Positions 33,146 through 41,611 of a stretch of DNA of 64,000 nt are shown here, in pieces (within the stretch, counting starts at the first letter, position 1; each line of letters begins with the position of its first letter). A program made the translations under genes and the position numbers. Under the pieces are notes generated by a model. The model saw only the letters and a list, made by a program, of their open reading frames with translations. It did no database searches and was not told the origin of the DNA. Where the stretch lies: IMG/VR virus record IMGVR_UViG_3300050029_000197, positions 1-64,000 of that record; one strand, written 5' to 3'. Source of the stretch: a virus.

Positions 33146-33886
33146 CTACTCCGTGGCGACAGGCGGTGCGCCGACGGGTGTGTGAGCACCGAGGTCGGCG
33201 TCACCGCCCATGCCACCACTACCGGACTGCGTGTCGCCCTCGACGGCGGCCGGAGCGGTTCGTGTGATCGCCTGCGCTACCGCGGTCCTGGGATCGCCAC
33301 CGTCGGGCACGTCGACCGGGTTGCCCCGCGTGTCGGTGAGTGACGCAAGATCGTGCTCGATGCTGTCCGGAGCGGTCTCGGCGTCGTCCGCGGGGCGTGA
33401 GATGACGGTGACGGCCGGCGCGTCGCCAGGTGCACTGTTCTCATCGTCGGGACGCGCTGCGACCGTGACGCCGGCGACACCGGGAGCGGCCGTGCCAGCG
33501 AGGCGAGCCTCGAGCTCGGCGATGCGTTGCAACGCATCGTGCAGCGACGCGTTGACGGCGCCCTTCTCCGGGTCGGCTTCATTCACATCGAGGACCGGGG
33601 CACGGTCGCCGAGGTCGACGGCCTCCTCGGAGAGCTGGTTCGTGCCGTTGTCGGCGTTCGTGATCAGAAACGCGCCGTGCGGCGCCTCCGGGATCTCGCT
33701 GGCGTCGACCGACCCGGCCGGGCCGAGGTAGCCGAGGTGCACGAGCCGAGTCGCGCTTATACCCCCGGACGGGATCCACGAGTCGTACACGACGGTGCCG
33801 GGCGGGCATTGGTACGACTCGTCACCGATGCCGAGCGAGAATGCGCCGGGCTTTTCGAGCACGACGTAGCGGGCGACACGTGCCAT
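33146..33886 (-). CDS. Hypothetical virion-associated protein, 246 aa
   Basis: It begins MARVARYVVLEKPGAFSLGI with a beta-rich first third. The remainder is a low-complexity Ala/Asp/Pro tail with one short coiled coil (LHDALQRIAELEARL). GGAG precedes the ATG. Between capsid and connector genes, so a structural or head-fibre role is inferred. Confidence 0.7.
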   Translation of the reverse strand: MARVARYVVLEKPGAFSLGIGDESYQCPPGTVVYDSWIPSGGISATRLVHLGYLGPAGSVDASEIPEAPHGAFLITNADNGTNQLSEEAVDLGDRAPVLDVNEADPEKGAVNASLHDALQRIAELEARLAGTAAPGVAGVTVAARPDDENSAPGDAPAVTVISRPADDAETAPDSIEHDLASLTDTRGNPVDVPDGGDPRTAVAQAITRTAPAAVEGDTQSGSGGMGGDADLGAHTPVGAPPVATE

Positions 33887-33915
33887 CGAAGGCTCCTACT
33901 CGAAGGTCGAAATTC

Positions 33916-34899
33916 CTATTGCACGAGCCCGGAGAAGAAGACGCCGAGGTCGGGGGCGACGACGCGCATGTCGTACGCGGTGCGGGCCTCGAACACGTCG
34001 GAGTGCTCCTGCTCCTCACGGAACCGTTCCACCGCCGCGGGCGATGATGCGCCCTCGCCGAGGAGGCCGGTCCATGCGAACACGTACCCGGCGGACGGCA
34101 CTTCGAGCCCGGGCTCTGGCGCGGCGTACACGAGCAGCGCGTTCTTCGGGCCGACGATGAAGTCCGACGTGTACGCCTGGCCCTCTTCGGATGTCGTGTT
34201 GATCGCGGTCGCGACCCGGACCGAGTCGACCGCGAAGTATTCGGCGGCCTTGCCGAGGTCCATCGACAGGGCACCCTGGGTGTATTTCACGCGGTCGATG
34301 AAGTCCGGGTGCTGGATCAGGGCCTGCTCGACGTCCGAACCGAGGATGAGGCAGTTCGCGCCGTATCCGGTGAGCTTCGTCATCCCGCGCGACCGGCTGC
34401 GGATCGTCTTCGACGGCAACGACGTCCCGAGGTTCCAGAACACGTCGTGCGTCGCGTCGGTCAACGTCGCGTGGCCGGCGATGTCGGTCGTCCAGACGCC
34501 GGTCTTCATGAACGAGGACACGAACCGCTTGTCCCGGTGGATCATGTGCTGACCCATGATGAGCCGGATCTTGGCGCGTTCGCCGTCGTAGCCGGGCGAC
34601 CAGTTCGCCCGTTCCGAGTCGTCGATCGCCGCGGACAGGCCCTCTTCGGTGCACGCGTAGCTGGCGGTCGTGAGGTCGTGACCGGTGCGCGGCGAACGGC
34701 CTCGCAGCGGGCGGGGGCCGACGTCGTCGCGGTAGAACGCGTCGCGCGGGTACACCCAGTAGATGTCGGTCTTGTGATTGACCGGCACCGTCGGGAACGC
34801 GCCCGGTGCGACGAACGCCGAGTCCTGTTGCATGTACGCAACAGAGATGGTCGTCAGCAGCGCATCGATGTGGCCCTGGTTGGCTGTCGGCTGGGGCAT
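33916..34899 (-). CDS. Major capsid protein
   Basis: 327 residues starting MPQPTANQGHIDALLTTIS with GGAGG 8 nt upstream. AFPTVPVNHKTDIYWVYPRD, RAKIRLIMGQHMIHRDKRFV, GYGANCLILGSDVEQALIQH and the closing RTAYDMRVVAPDLGVFFSGL follow the phage HK97-fold capsid family common in actinophages. It lies downstream of the scaffold and decoration genes. Confidence 0.9.
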   Translation of the reverse strand: MPQPTANQGHIDALLTTISVAYMQQDSAFVAPGAFPTVPVNHKTDIYWVYPRDAFYRDDVGPRPLRGRSPRTGHDLTTASYACTEEGLSAAIDDSERANWSPGYDGERAKIRLIMGQHMIHRDKRFVSSFMKTGVWTTDIAGHATLTDATHDVFWNLGTSLPSKTIRSRSRGMTKLTGYGANCLILGSDVEQALIQHPDFIDRVKYTQGALSMDLGKAAEYFAVDSVRVATAINTTSEEGQAYTSDFIVGPKNALLVYAAPEPGLEVPSAGYVFAWTGLLGEGASSPAAVERFREEQEHSDVFEARTAYDMRVVAPDLGVFFSGLVQ

Positions 34900-34943
34900 T
34901 GTCTACGCCTCCGGTTGGGAAAACATCGAGGGGGTCAGACGGC

Positions 34944-35315
34944 TCAGACGATGCCGCGGTACTGGAGCAGAACTGGGATGACCGAACCTGCGTTCGCGCA
35001 TCCCTTTTCGCAGATCCCGACGATTGCGTGGCCGGTCGTCGCGGCGGTGATCGCGTGGCCGGATCCGTCGATCTGCACTTCGGCGCCGGTCGCGACCGCC
35101 GCACCGGCGATGACCTTCGCGGTGTCGCGGATCTGCACGGTGCCGACCGCACCCGAGCGCGGGTCGTCGATCATGACGCCGATGGCCTTGCCGCCGGCGG
35201 CCGTGTGCAGGGAGATCGTGCCGTCGGACGCGAGGTCCATGAAGCACATGATGTTCGCGTGCTGGTCGCCGTTCGTGGGGTAGGCCCGCGTAGGGCCGTC
35301 CTGCCAGAAACTCAT
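34944..35315 (-). CDS. Capsid decoration protein
   Basis: The ATG at 35315 (MSFWQDGPTRAYPTNGDQHA) overlaps the scaffold stop. 123 residues, beta-rich, with GGKAIGVMIDDPRSGAVGTV, QIRDTAKVIAGAAVATGAEV and GHAIVGICEKGCANAGSVIP, like DUF2190-type decoration proteins. Immediately precedes the capsid gene in transcription order. Confidence 0.8.
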   Translation of the reverse strand: MSFWQDGPTRAYPTNGDQHANIMCFMDLASDGTISLHTAAGGKAIGVMIDDPRSGAVGTVQIRDTAKVIAGAAVATGAEVQIDGSGHAITAATTGHAIVGICEKGCANAGSVIPVLLQYRGIV

Positions 35316-36103
35316 CGGCCGTTCTCCTTGTCGTACTCGGCCTTGAGGGCCGGATTGGCCTGGATCGCCTTGTCGACCGCGACCTCGGGTGTGATCGTCG
35401 GGTCCGCGGCACGGATGTCGTCGGCGGCCTTTTGGATCTGCGCCCACGCGCCGCCGACGGCGATGTCACCGGAGCCGTGGACCTTGAACGCGTCGGACTT
35501 CACTGCGACCGCCTCCGCGGAACGGAGCACCCGCTCGAGCTCGGCGAACTGCTCCGGCTCGAGCGCGTCCCACGCGGCGCGCAGCACCGGCGCGAACGCC
35601 TTCGGGGTGACACCGATGTTGGTGAAGTCGGACTTGACGACGTCGACCCACTCGCCGTCGATGCGCCGCGACTCTTCGGCCTTCGCGACCCGCTCGGCCT
35701 CTTCGGCCCGCTTGCCCGTCTCCTCCGCCGTCTTCTGCACGGCGGCGAAGTGGGCGCGCAGTTCGGGATCGAGGGTCTCCATCGCCTTCGCGACCGCCTC
35801 TGGAGTGCCCGGCGCGGGCGCGCTGCCCGCGGCCTTCTCGGCGCGGAGCGTCTCGAGCTCGGCGGTCAAGGTGACGAGGTCGGCCTCGGCCTTCTCGGCG
35901 CGCTGTTCCGCGGTGGGCGTGTCGGTCGCGGTCGTCACGATTGCCTCCTCGACGGGGGTGCCGTCTGCCTTTTGTATGGCCCAGCCGTCGACTCCGTCGG
36001 CGCCGAGCTGCTCACGATTCGCGGCGCGACGCACGCCCGCAACGCCGGTCTGCCGAAGCGCAGACATGCGCCGGGGGGCCGCCTTGGTGGTCGTCGCCGT
36101 CAT
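35312..36103 (-). CDS. Scaffolding protein
   Basis: 263 residues. A central coiled coil (AEQRAEKAEADLVTLTAELE and KTAEETGKRAEEAERVAKAE) is flanked by Ala-rich regions and a C-terminal helical domain (FAELERVLRSAEAVAVKSDA). The ATG is 14 nt past the GTGTGG of a family B palindrome with no ribosome site, so it is probably read from a leaderless mRNA. Position between protease and decoration genes fits. Confidence 0.8.
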   Translation of the reverse strand: MTATTTKAAPRRMSALRQTGVAGVRRAANREQLGADGVDGWAIQKADGTPVEEAIVTTATDTPTAEQRAEKAEADLVTLTAELETLRAEKAAGSAPAPGTPEAVAKAMETLDPELRAHFAAVQKTAEETGKRAEEAERVAKAEESRRIDGEWVDVVKSDFTNIGVTPKAFAPVLRAAWDALEPEQFAELERVLRSAEAVAVKSDAFKVHGSGDIAVGGAWAQIQKAADDIRAADPTITPEVAVDKAIQANPALKAEYDKENGR

Positions 36104-36113
36104 CGAGCGGTAT

Positions 36114-36135
36114 CAAACCACACGCGTGTCGTTTA
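36114..36135 (-). promoter_or_regulatory. Family B palindromic promoter, copy 3 (scaffold-capsid)
   Basis: Palindrome with core ACACGCGTGT; the minus strand reads GTGTGGTTTGATACC and then ATG at 36103. Confidence 0.75.
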
Positions 36136-36164
36136 GCGGGGGGATACCCACCCGGCGCGCGAAA

Positions 36165-37697
36165 TCAGGCTGGGGGAGTGGCGTCGTCGTAGAGCGTGAA
36201 CCCTTCGAGCGACAGGCCCTGGATCTCCTTGCGGAGCACCTTCTCCCAACCGAAGTCGTTCCACACGACGCCCATCCACACCGTCCCGGCCGGCACCTCG
36301 ACTGATTTGCGGACACCGTCGACGGTCGCGAGCTCGCATGTGACCGGGTACGGCCAGGTGACGAGGTCGACCCATTCGCCGGCGTCGGTGCCGGGGAAGT
36401 GCTGGAGGTTGACGGTCCGATCCCCGCAACGGACGTAGTCCCACTGCGCCTCTTGGAGCGAGTCCTCGGTGATCCATTCCTTGTGCGTGTCGAGCCGGCC
36501 GGGCACGTACATGGGTGCGAACGTGTATCGCTTCGCCGCGTCCGATTTGCCGACCGCCATCTGCACATACGACGGGCCAAGGTCCTGGTCGTCCATTGGT
36601 TCGGCCCACCCGCCGATGAGTGGGAAGTGTGCGACGACCCCGCCGACCGCGACACAGAACGAGTCGACGATCCACTCGGCCGACTCGGGCAACGGCAACG
36701 CTTGCAGCGCGGTCGGGTCGGTCGCGGTCGCGAGCGTCACGTGCGGGACGAACCCGTGCGTGAAGTCGTCGACGGGCAACCCTTGCGCGTTGAGCTGCTC
36801 GATCAGATCGGCACGCAGGTCGGACAGGTCGATCGAGTCGATGAGCGCGACCGCCGTGTACCAGGGGCCGTCACTGTCCGCATCACCGTCGTCTTCACCT
36901 TGGGCGAGGGGCGCGTCGTTGTCGTCATCGTCGTCGTCGGTGTCGGGGATGAAGATGCCGACACCGGACACCTCCGCACCGAACGGTGAGATCGAACATG
37001 CTGCGCGCATCGCCGACGCGACAAGCGTCAACGCTTGCGACACCCGGCCCGCGGGGATCCGCACGTACGCGAGGGTGACGTGCATGTCCTCCGCGGCCTG
37101 GCAGAGCACACCATCGCTGTCGGGAAGTTCGAGCGCCATCGCGATGTCGGATGGGAGGCCGAACCCGATCATGCACGGCACGACCTCGTCGTCAGGAATG
37201 GAACCGACTGCGTCCATGAACTGGGAGCGCGCATCCGCCGGGGACAGGTCCGCCTTCTGCACGCCGACGAGCTTCTCCGCGACGTCGGCGTACAGGCGGG
37301 TCGCCTTCGCGATGTCGTACGCGACGAGCACCCCATGCGACACCGCGCGCGGTTCGGCCTTCGCGAGCGGCGCCGGCAACCGCCGGTCCGGGTACAGGGC
37401 CCGGTACGCCTTCGCGATCCTGGGCGACGCCTCCGCGCGCGCGACGTCGTCCATGCGGGCCAGTGCACCCATCGCCGCGTGGAGCCGACCCTGAGAAATG
37501 ACGCCGTCGGCGGTCTTCCACAGCGGATGCCGCCACGTGGACCGGTCGGCCCGATCGCCGATGAGGGCGAACGCGTCGGCGGGCAGGTCCGCGGCCTTGG
37601 CCGTCTGCGACGGGATCTTCGCCTTCGGCTTCTTCTTGCCCGTACCGCCCGAGAGGAGCTCGTCGACGTGACCTTCGTTCGCGGTGGGGTCGGGCAT
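36165..37697 (-). CDS. Capsid maturation protease (XkdF-like) fused to 2H phosphoesterase domain
   Basis: 510 residues from ATG 37697 (MPDPTANEGHVDELL). Residues 40-110 form a helical domain of unknown type. Residues ~118-365 contain two H-x-T motifs (HVTLAYV at 206 and HVTLATA at 319) separated by an acidic Asp-rich loop, the signature of 2H phosphoesterases/2'-5' RNA ligases. Residues 388-510 (KRYTFAPMYVPGR, THKEWITEDSLQEAQWDYV, PAGTVWMGVVWNDFGWEKV) match XkdF-type phage proteases. It stands between MuF and scaffold, the standard protease position. The 2H domain could act on cyclic nucleotides, but this is untested. Confidence 0.85.
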   Translation of the reverse strand: MPDPTANEGHVDELLSGGTGKKKPKAKIPSQTAKAADLPADAFALIGDRADRSTWRHPLWKTADGVISQGRLHAAMGALARMDDVARAEASPRIAKAYRALYPDRRLPAPLAKAEPRAVSHGVLVAYDIAKATRLYADVAEKLVGVQKADLSPADARSQFMDAVGSIPDDEVVPCMIGFGLPSDIAMALELPDSDGVLCQAAEDMHVTLAYVRIPAGRVSQALTLVASAMRAACSISPFGAEVSGVGIFIPDTDDDDDDNDAPLAQGEDDGDADSDGPWYTAVALIDSIDLSDLRADLIEQLNAQGLPVDDFTHGFVPHVTLATATDPTALQALPLPESAEWIVDSFCVAVGGVVAHFPLIGGWAEPMDDQDLGPSYVQMAVGKSDAAKRYTFAPMYVPGRLDTHKEWITEDSLQEAQWDYVRCGDRTVNLQHFPGTDAGEWVDLVTWPYPVTCELATVDGVRKSVEVPAGTVWMGVVWNDFGWEKVLRKEIQGLSLEGFTLYDDATPPA

Positions 37698-37738
37698 GAG
37701 GTGGACTGTACGCCGCCACGGTCGTTTCGGCTGGGTTG

Positions 37739-37757
37739 GGTATAGGGAGACTGTTTT
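37739..37757 (-). promoter_or_regulatory. Degenerate family A operator
   Basis: TCTCC-CTATACC is intact but the TATAGT half is replaced by AAACAGT. It lies between the protease gene and the inserted GIY-YIG gene, which may have damaged it. Confidence 0.45.
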
Positions 37758-37788
37758 CAGTGTCTCACCGGACTGCGATGCTGAGGTC

Positions 37789-38241
37789 GTGAGCACCGAC
37801 GGACCCGACCTTCCAGTCATTGAGATATGCGTCGTCTATCGAGCCTTCGCCGCGGACCGTGAGCTCCTCTACGTGGGCGTCACATCACAGTTCATGCAAC
37901 GTATGCACAAGCATCGCGCGCGCAGTCCTTGGTGGCGGCTGGCGAGCAGCGTTACCGCCGAAGTGTTTATGACCCGGGCGGAGGGAGTCGCGGCGGAGGC
38001 ACGAGCTATCGCGGACGAACGTCCTCGGTTCAACCTGGAAGCCGCACAGCGGCGAAGCGCAGCGGGTCTGATCGCCGGCCGCAAACGAAATATCCTGCTG
38101 CGTACGCATTGTCGGAGGGGTCACTCATACGACGAGGCGAACACGATGATACGGAAGAGCAAGGGAAGGACCTATCGTGTGTGCAGAAGTTGTGCGCGTG
38201 AACTCGGCCGGCTGAGATACGCCCGGCTCACTCTTCGGTAG
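37789..38241 (+). CDS. GIY-YIG endonuclease with C-terminal zinc finger (plus strand)
   Basis: The start is GTG at 37789 (VSTDGPDLPVIEICVVYR). Residues ~12-90 carry the GIY-YIG core: VVYRAFAADRELLYVGVT, RMHKHRARSPWW and the RAEGVAAEARAIADERPRFN end. Residues ~105-140 form a C-x2-GH...C-x2-C finger (HCRRGHSYDEANT, YRVCRSCARE) as in phage homing-type nucleases. It is reversed relative to the surrounding operon, overlaps the 3' end of the MuF gene by 14 nt and uses more A/T-ending codons. Probably a mobile gene. Confidence 0.88.
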   Translation: MSTDGPDLPVIEICVVYRAFAADRELLYVGVTSQFMQRMHKHRARSPWWRLASSVTAEVFMTRAEGVAAEARAIADERPRFNLEAAQRRSAAGLIAGRKRNILLRTHCRRGHSYDEANTMIRKSKGRTYRVCRSCARELGRLRYARLTLR

Positions 38242-39085
38242 TCGTGCCGAAGCTCGACAGGATGGTCGTGCACCGGCAGTTCGGGTGGTCTGGCGGCCCG
38301 TCGTCTCCGTTCGAGAACGTGTCGCCGAGCGTGATCTCTTCGCCGTTGAGCCCGTCGCACTCGTCGCAGGCGCCGTCCGCGGCCACCCATTGCACCTTGG
38401 CGTCGGTGCCGACGGCGCCCTGCGCGGCCGCGAACGCGTACCCGTCGAGCCGGCCTTGATTCGAGGCCCACATGGTTTCGTAGCGGGCGATCGACTCGCC
38501 GCGTTGGGCGAGCATCCGGTCCCGGTACTGCACCGACATCGCCCGGATCCGCGGCGACTCCACACCCTGCTTCACGAGCTGCTTCTCGAACCGGTCGAGC
38601 GCGAGCCCCTGACCGTCGGTGAGCCCAATGACGTTCTGCAGCCTGCGTGAGATGTCGGGGATCGGGGACCCGTTCTGGAGGCCTTTGGCGATGACGTCGC
38701 GCACCGCGGCGCGGGTGCGGCGGTCGATGCCGGTGATGTGTTCACCGACGCCGGCTTCGGCGCGCGCGGACGCTTTTGCCATGGTGCCGCCGAAGTGGGC
38801 GATGAGGTCTTGGCTGATCGAGACGATCGCGTCGTACGCGGCGTTGGCGGCTTGGGCGCCGAGGCGGGTGGTCATCGTGTCGAGTGCTGCGGTCCAGCCG
38901 GCCCAGTCGAGTTCTTCCATGATGCCGTCGACGTCTTGGGCGGAGATGCGGGCGAGGACCCGCTGGCCGCCCGCGGACTGTTGCAGGCGGGCGACGGCGT
39001 CGCGGAACGCCTGGCGGACCATCGTCTCGGTGAAGTTGAGGGGCGCGGCCTTCGCAACCTGAGACGGCCTGGCGCTACTTGACAT
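38228..39085 (-). CDS. MuF-like head morphogenesis protein
   Basis: ATG at 39085 (MSSSARPSQVAKAAPLNFT), 7 nt after GATAGT, so possibly leaderless. The C-terminal part has the MuF signature: RYETMWASNQGRLDGYAFAA, then CDECDGLNGEEITLGDTF and PPDHPNCRCTTILSSF, with Cys/His residues at the typical spacing. The helical N-terminus contacts portal and scaffold in relatives. 285 residues. Confidence 0.9.
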   Translation of the reverse strand: MSSSARPSQVAKAAPLNFTETMVRQAFRDAVARLQQSAGGQRVLARISAQDVDGIMEELDWAGWTAALDTMTTRLGAQAANAAYDAIVSISQDLIAHFGGTMAKASARAEAGVGEHITGIDRRTRAAVRDVIAKGLQNGSPIPDISRRLQNVIGLTDGQGLALDRFEKQLVKQGVESPRIRAMSVQYRDRMLAQRGESIARYETMWASNQGRLDGYAFAAAQGAVGTDAKVQWVAADGACDECDGLNGEEITLGDTFSNGDDGPPDHPNCRCTTILSSFGTTTEE

Positions 39086-39138
39086 AATGGGGACTATCGG
39101 CGGGCTGGGGGAGTGTCGAGCGTGAACCGGGGCGCGCA

Positions 39139-40026
39139 CTACAGACCGACCGCCTGGATGACGTCCTCCGCGGCCGCGACGATCCCCTCCTCGGCATCGC
39201 GCACGATGCGGGCCACCTCGGCGCGGAACCGGTCGAGCGGACTCGGCCCGGGCGTCGGTGACGGAGCGGGCTGCGGTGCGGGCGCGGGTGGCGTCACCGG
39301 TCCAGGCGCGGGTGTCGGCGTCACCGTCGCGTGCGGGAGCGCCTGCAAGTCCGCGAGCAGCGCCGCGAACGCGACGTCGCCCATGTCGTCCTTCGTGACG
39401 ATCGCCCACGCCTCTTCGACGCACGCCTGTTCCCATGTCCAGTCCGCCTCCTGGAGCGCGCCCCACGTGACGACGGTGCCGTACCCGTTCGCGCCCGTGG
39501 GCTGCTGTTGGCCCACCTTGAGAATCGCGTGCCCCTCGGCCGGGTCCGGCTGCTCGCCGTTCGCGACCGTCCACGGTTGTCCGGCGTTGAACAGCGCGTT
39601 GGCGTCGTCGGTCAGGTTCACGCCGAGGATCACCCCGCGGCCCAACTGGCCCATCACCGCGTCGACGGTGCCGAGCTCGACCGGGGCGAACCCTTCGATC
39701 TCCCCGTTGTGGAACAGGTACAGCAGGAAGTCGGCGAGGTTCACGCCGACGTCCTGGCCGTGGTCGTACGTCTGGTACAAGCCAACCGTCTCCGCGGTCG
39801 TCGGGGTCGCGCCCGCGAGCATCCGGTCATGCTCGTACGCGGCGACGCCGCAGTCGCCGAAAACATCGTTGCCGAGCATGCCGAAATCGGTGATGCCCTT
39901 CGAGACGTCGATCGGATATGCGGGCACAGGAGCCGCGGCGTACTCGTGCAGCCAGCGGATCGCGTACCGCTCCCCGACCGGCTTGATCGGGAGCCGTCCG
40001 CGGAGTCCTGCGATGCGTTCGGTCAT
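39139..40026 (-). CDS. Papain-like cysteine peptidase-type protein
   Basis: 295 residues. FGMLGNDVFGDCGVAAYEHD carries the nucleophile Cys in a GDC box, and DPAEGHAILKVGQQ the likely catalytic His, with WEQACVEEAWAIVTKDD downstream. The same GNDxxGDC box occurs in a family of bacterial and phage C1-like proteins. A Pro-rich linker and an amphipathic helix (FRAEVARIVRDAEEGIVAAA) end the protein. Located between portal and MuF, so it may act on virion proteins or be ejected. Confidence 0.7.
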   Translation of the reverse strand: MTERIAGLRGRLPIKPVGERYAIRWLHEYAAAPVPAYPIDVSKGITDFGMLGNDVFGDCGVAAYEHDRMLAGATPTTAETVGLYQTYDHGQDVGVNLADFLLYLFHNGEIEGFAPVELGTVDAVMGQLGRGVILGVNLTDDANALFNAGQPWTVANGEQPDPAEGHAILKVGQQQPTGANGYGTVVTWGALQEADWTWEQACVEEAWAIVTKDDMGDVAFAALLADLQALPHATVTPTPAPGPVTPPAPAPQPAPSPTPGPSPLDRFRAEVARIVRDAEEGIVAAAEDVIQAVGL

Positions 40027-41546
40027 GGTGCTCCTCCGGTCGTGACGTTCTGCGCGTTCGCGTCGTCGGGCGCGTTCGGATCCTGGCCGCCCTGGTTCAT
40101 CTTCCCGAGCTCGGCGAGCTGCGCGTTGACCCGGTTCGTTACCTCGGTCTCGACGAGCAGGTCCTGCGCGCCTTTCTCCTCCGCGCTCATGTGCGGCGCG
40201 TCGAGCTGATCGAGCAGCCAGTCCGACAGTTGCGGATCAGGGAACACGTCAACGCCCGCCTGCGACAGCTTCACGATCGCGTCGAACAGCTTCGTGATGT
40301 CAACCTCTTGCACCGTGTCATGCTCGAGCGTCGGTGTCAGCTCGACCGGCCAGCCGTTCAACTCGACCAGTTCGCGGTAGCCGTTGTCGGTGACTTCGGT
40401 GCCGACCATCGTGAGGTTCGCGTCGAGCGACGCGGAGAACAGTTCGACGCGGGTGGTGCCCATCGAGAAGCCGAGCGAGCCGACACCTTGCGCGCCGAGG
40501 AGGAGGAAGTCGGCGAGACCGTTCAACAAGATTCGATGATCGAGCCGTTCAATCACCTTCGTCGTGTCGAACTGGCGTTGGCCGCCGGTGGTGAGGAGCT
40601 CGAACTTGAAACGGTTGTTGCCTTTCTCGTTCTCGTCGTACGGCAACATCATCCCGTCCGCCTCGTTACGACGGACGTTCTTCACCGCCTCCCGCAACGT
40701 GTTCGCGAGCGCCTTGTAACTCTCGGCGGCGTCAGGCGCGAGGTATTCGGGGGGGAGCCACATGACCGGCAGACCGACGAGGTCGCGTTCAATGCCGACC
40801 GCTTCGATGTCCTCAATACGCCGTTTCTGCAGCCATGGCCTCCACGCGCCCCGCAACATGGAACGGCCAAGCGGGTTGTCTTTGAGTGCGCTGGTTCGGA
40901 AGTGGAGCAGTTTCGCCATTGGGATCGACACCGCGGCGTGGGTGAGCGTCCGCTGATTCGCTCCGACGAGCCGTTCGTTCGACGCGGTGCGCTGGTAGTC
41001 CCACCGCCAGATGGTGTCCTGCGCGCGGATCGGGAGGTTCTCCCACCCGATCTTGCCGTCGTCGTACTTGCTCTTCGGCTGCCCGAACGGTTGCGCGTCG
41101 GTCGGCGGGCCGCCCTTGGGACCGAGGCGCCGCTTGTAGACCTTCTCGAACAGTCCGAAGCCGAACTGGCGGGTGGTGCCGATCGACGACTGCGTGTCAG
41201 GCCACGTGTCGAGCATGTCGCCGCGGCATGAGTCACAGTGGTCGGCGATCTCAGCCGCGAGGCGCGAGTCGTCCGCCGGCGTCGTCCGCCATGACACTTG
41301 CCGTTCGAGAAGCTCGATCGCCAACAGCATCGCCGAGGTGGTCGCGTCGTTGTCGCCCATCTCGCGGAACACGCGCCCGGCGAGCGGCCACGAAAGCTGC
41401 TGGAGGAACTCTTCTTGGATGAACCCGCCGAACTGGCGGAGACCGGTCGAACCGATCTCGATGCCGATCGAGCCGGGGTCGGTGAGGATGTCGTCGAGTT
41501 GCACGCGCAGCGGGGAGGCTGCACCGTTGCTGTTGACGACGGTCAC
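40023..41546 (-). CDS. Portal protein
   Basis: 507 residues starting GTG 41546 (VTVVNSNGAASPLRVQLDD). LSWPLAGRVFREMGDNDATT, SAMLLAIELLERQVSWRTTP, PIRAQDTIWRWDYQRTASNE and AGVDVFPDPQLSDWLLDQLD match DUF935-type portals. No ribosome site; the start follows a family B palindrome. First gene of the head module. Confidence 0.9.
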   Translation of the reverse strand: MTVVNSNGAASPLRVQLDDILTDPGSIGIEIGSTGLRQFGGFIQEEFLQQLSWPLAGRVFREMGDNDATTSAMLLAIELLERQVSWRTTPADDSRLAAEIADHCDSCRGDMLDTWPDTQSSIGTTRQFGFGLFEKVYKRRLGPKGGPPTDAQPFGQPKSKYDDGKIGWENLPIRAQDTIWRWDYQRTASNERLVGANQRTLTHAAVSIPMAKLLHFRTSALKDNPLGRSMLRGAWRPWLQKRRIEDIEAVGIERDLVGLPVMWLPPEYLAPDAAESYKALANTLREAVKNVRRNEADGMMLPYDENEKGNNRFKFELLTTGGQRQFDTTKVIERLDHRILLNGLADFLLLGAQGVGSLGFSMGTTRVELFSASLDANLTMVGTEVTDNGYRELVELNGWPVELTPTLEHDTVQEVDITKLFDAIVKLSQAGVDVFPDPQLSDWLLDQLDAPHMSAEEKGAQDLLVETEVTNRVNAQLAELGKMNQGGQDPNAPDDANAQNVTTGGAP

Positions 41547-41551
41547 CCGGT

Positions 41552-41573
41552 CAAACTACACGCGTGTGGTCTA
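41552..41573 (-). promoter_or_regulatory. Family B palindromic promoter, copy 4 (portal/head operon)
   Basis: Core ACACGCGTGT; the minus strand reads GTGTAGTTTGACCGG and then the GTG start of the portal gene. Confidence 0.75.
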
Positions 41574-41611
41574 TCCCGGCGTGACCGAGGGTTCAGTGTG
41601 ACTGACCCCGC

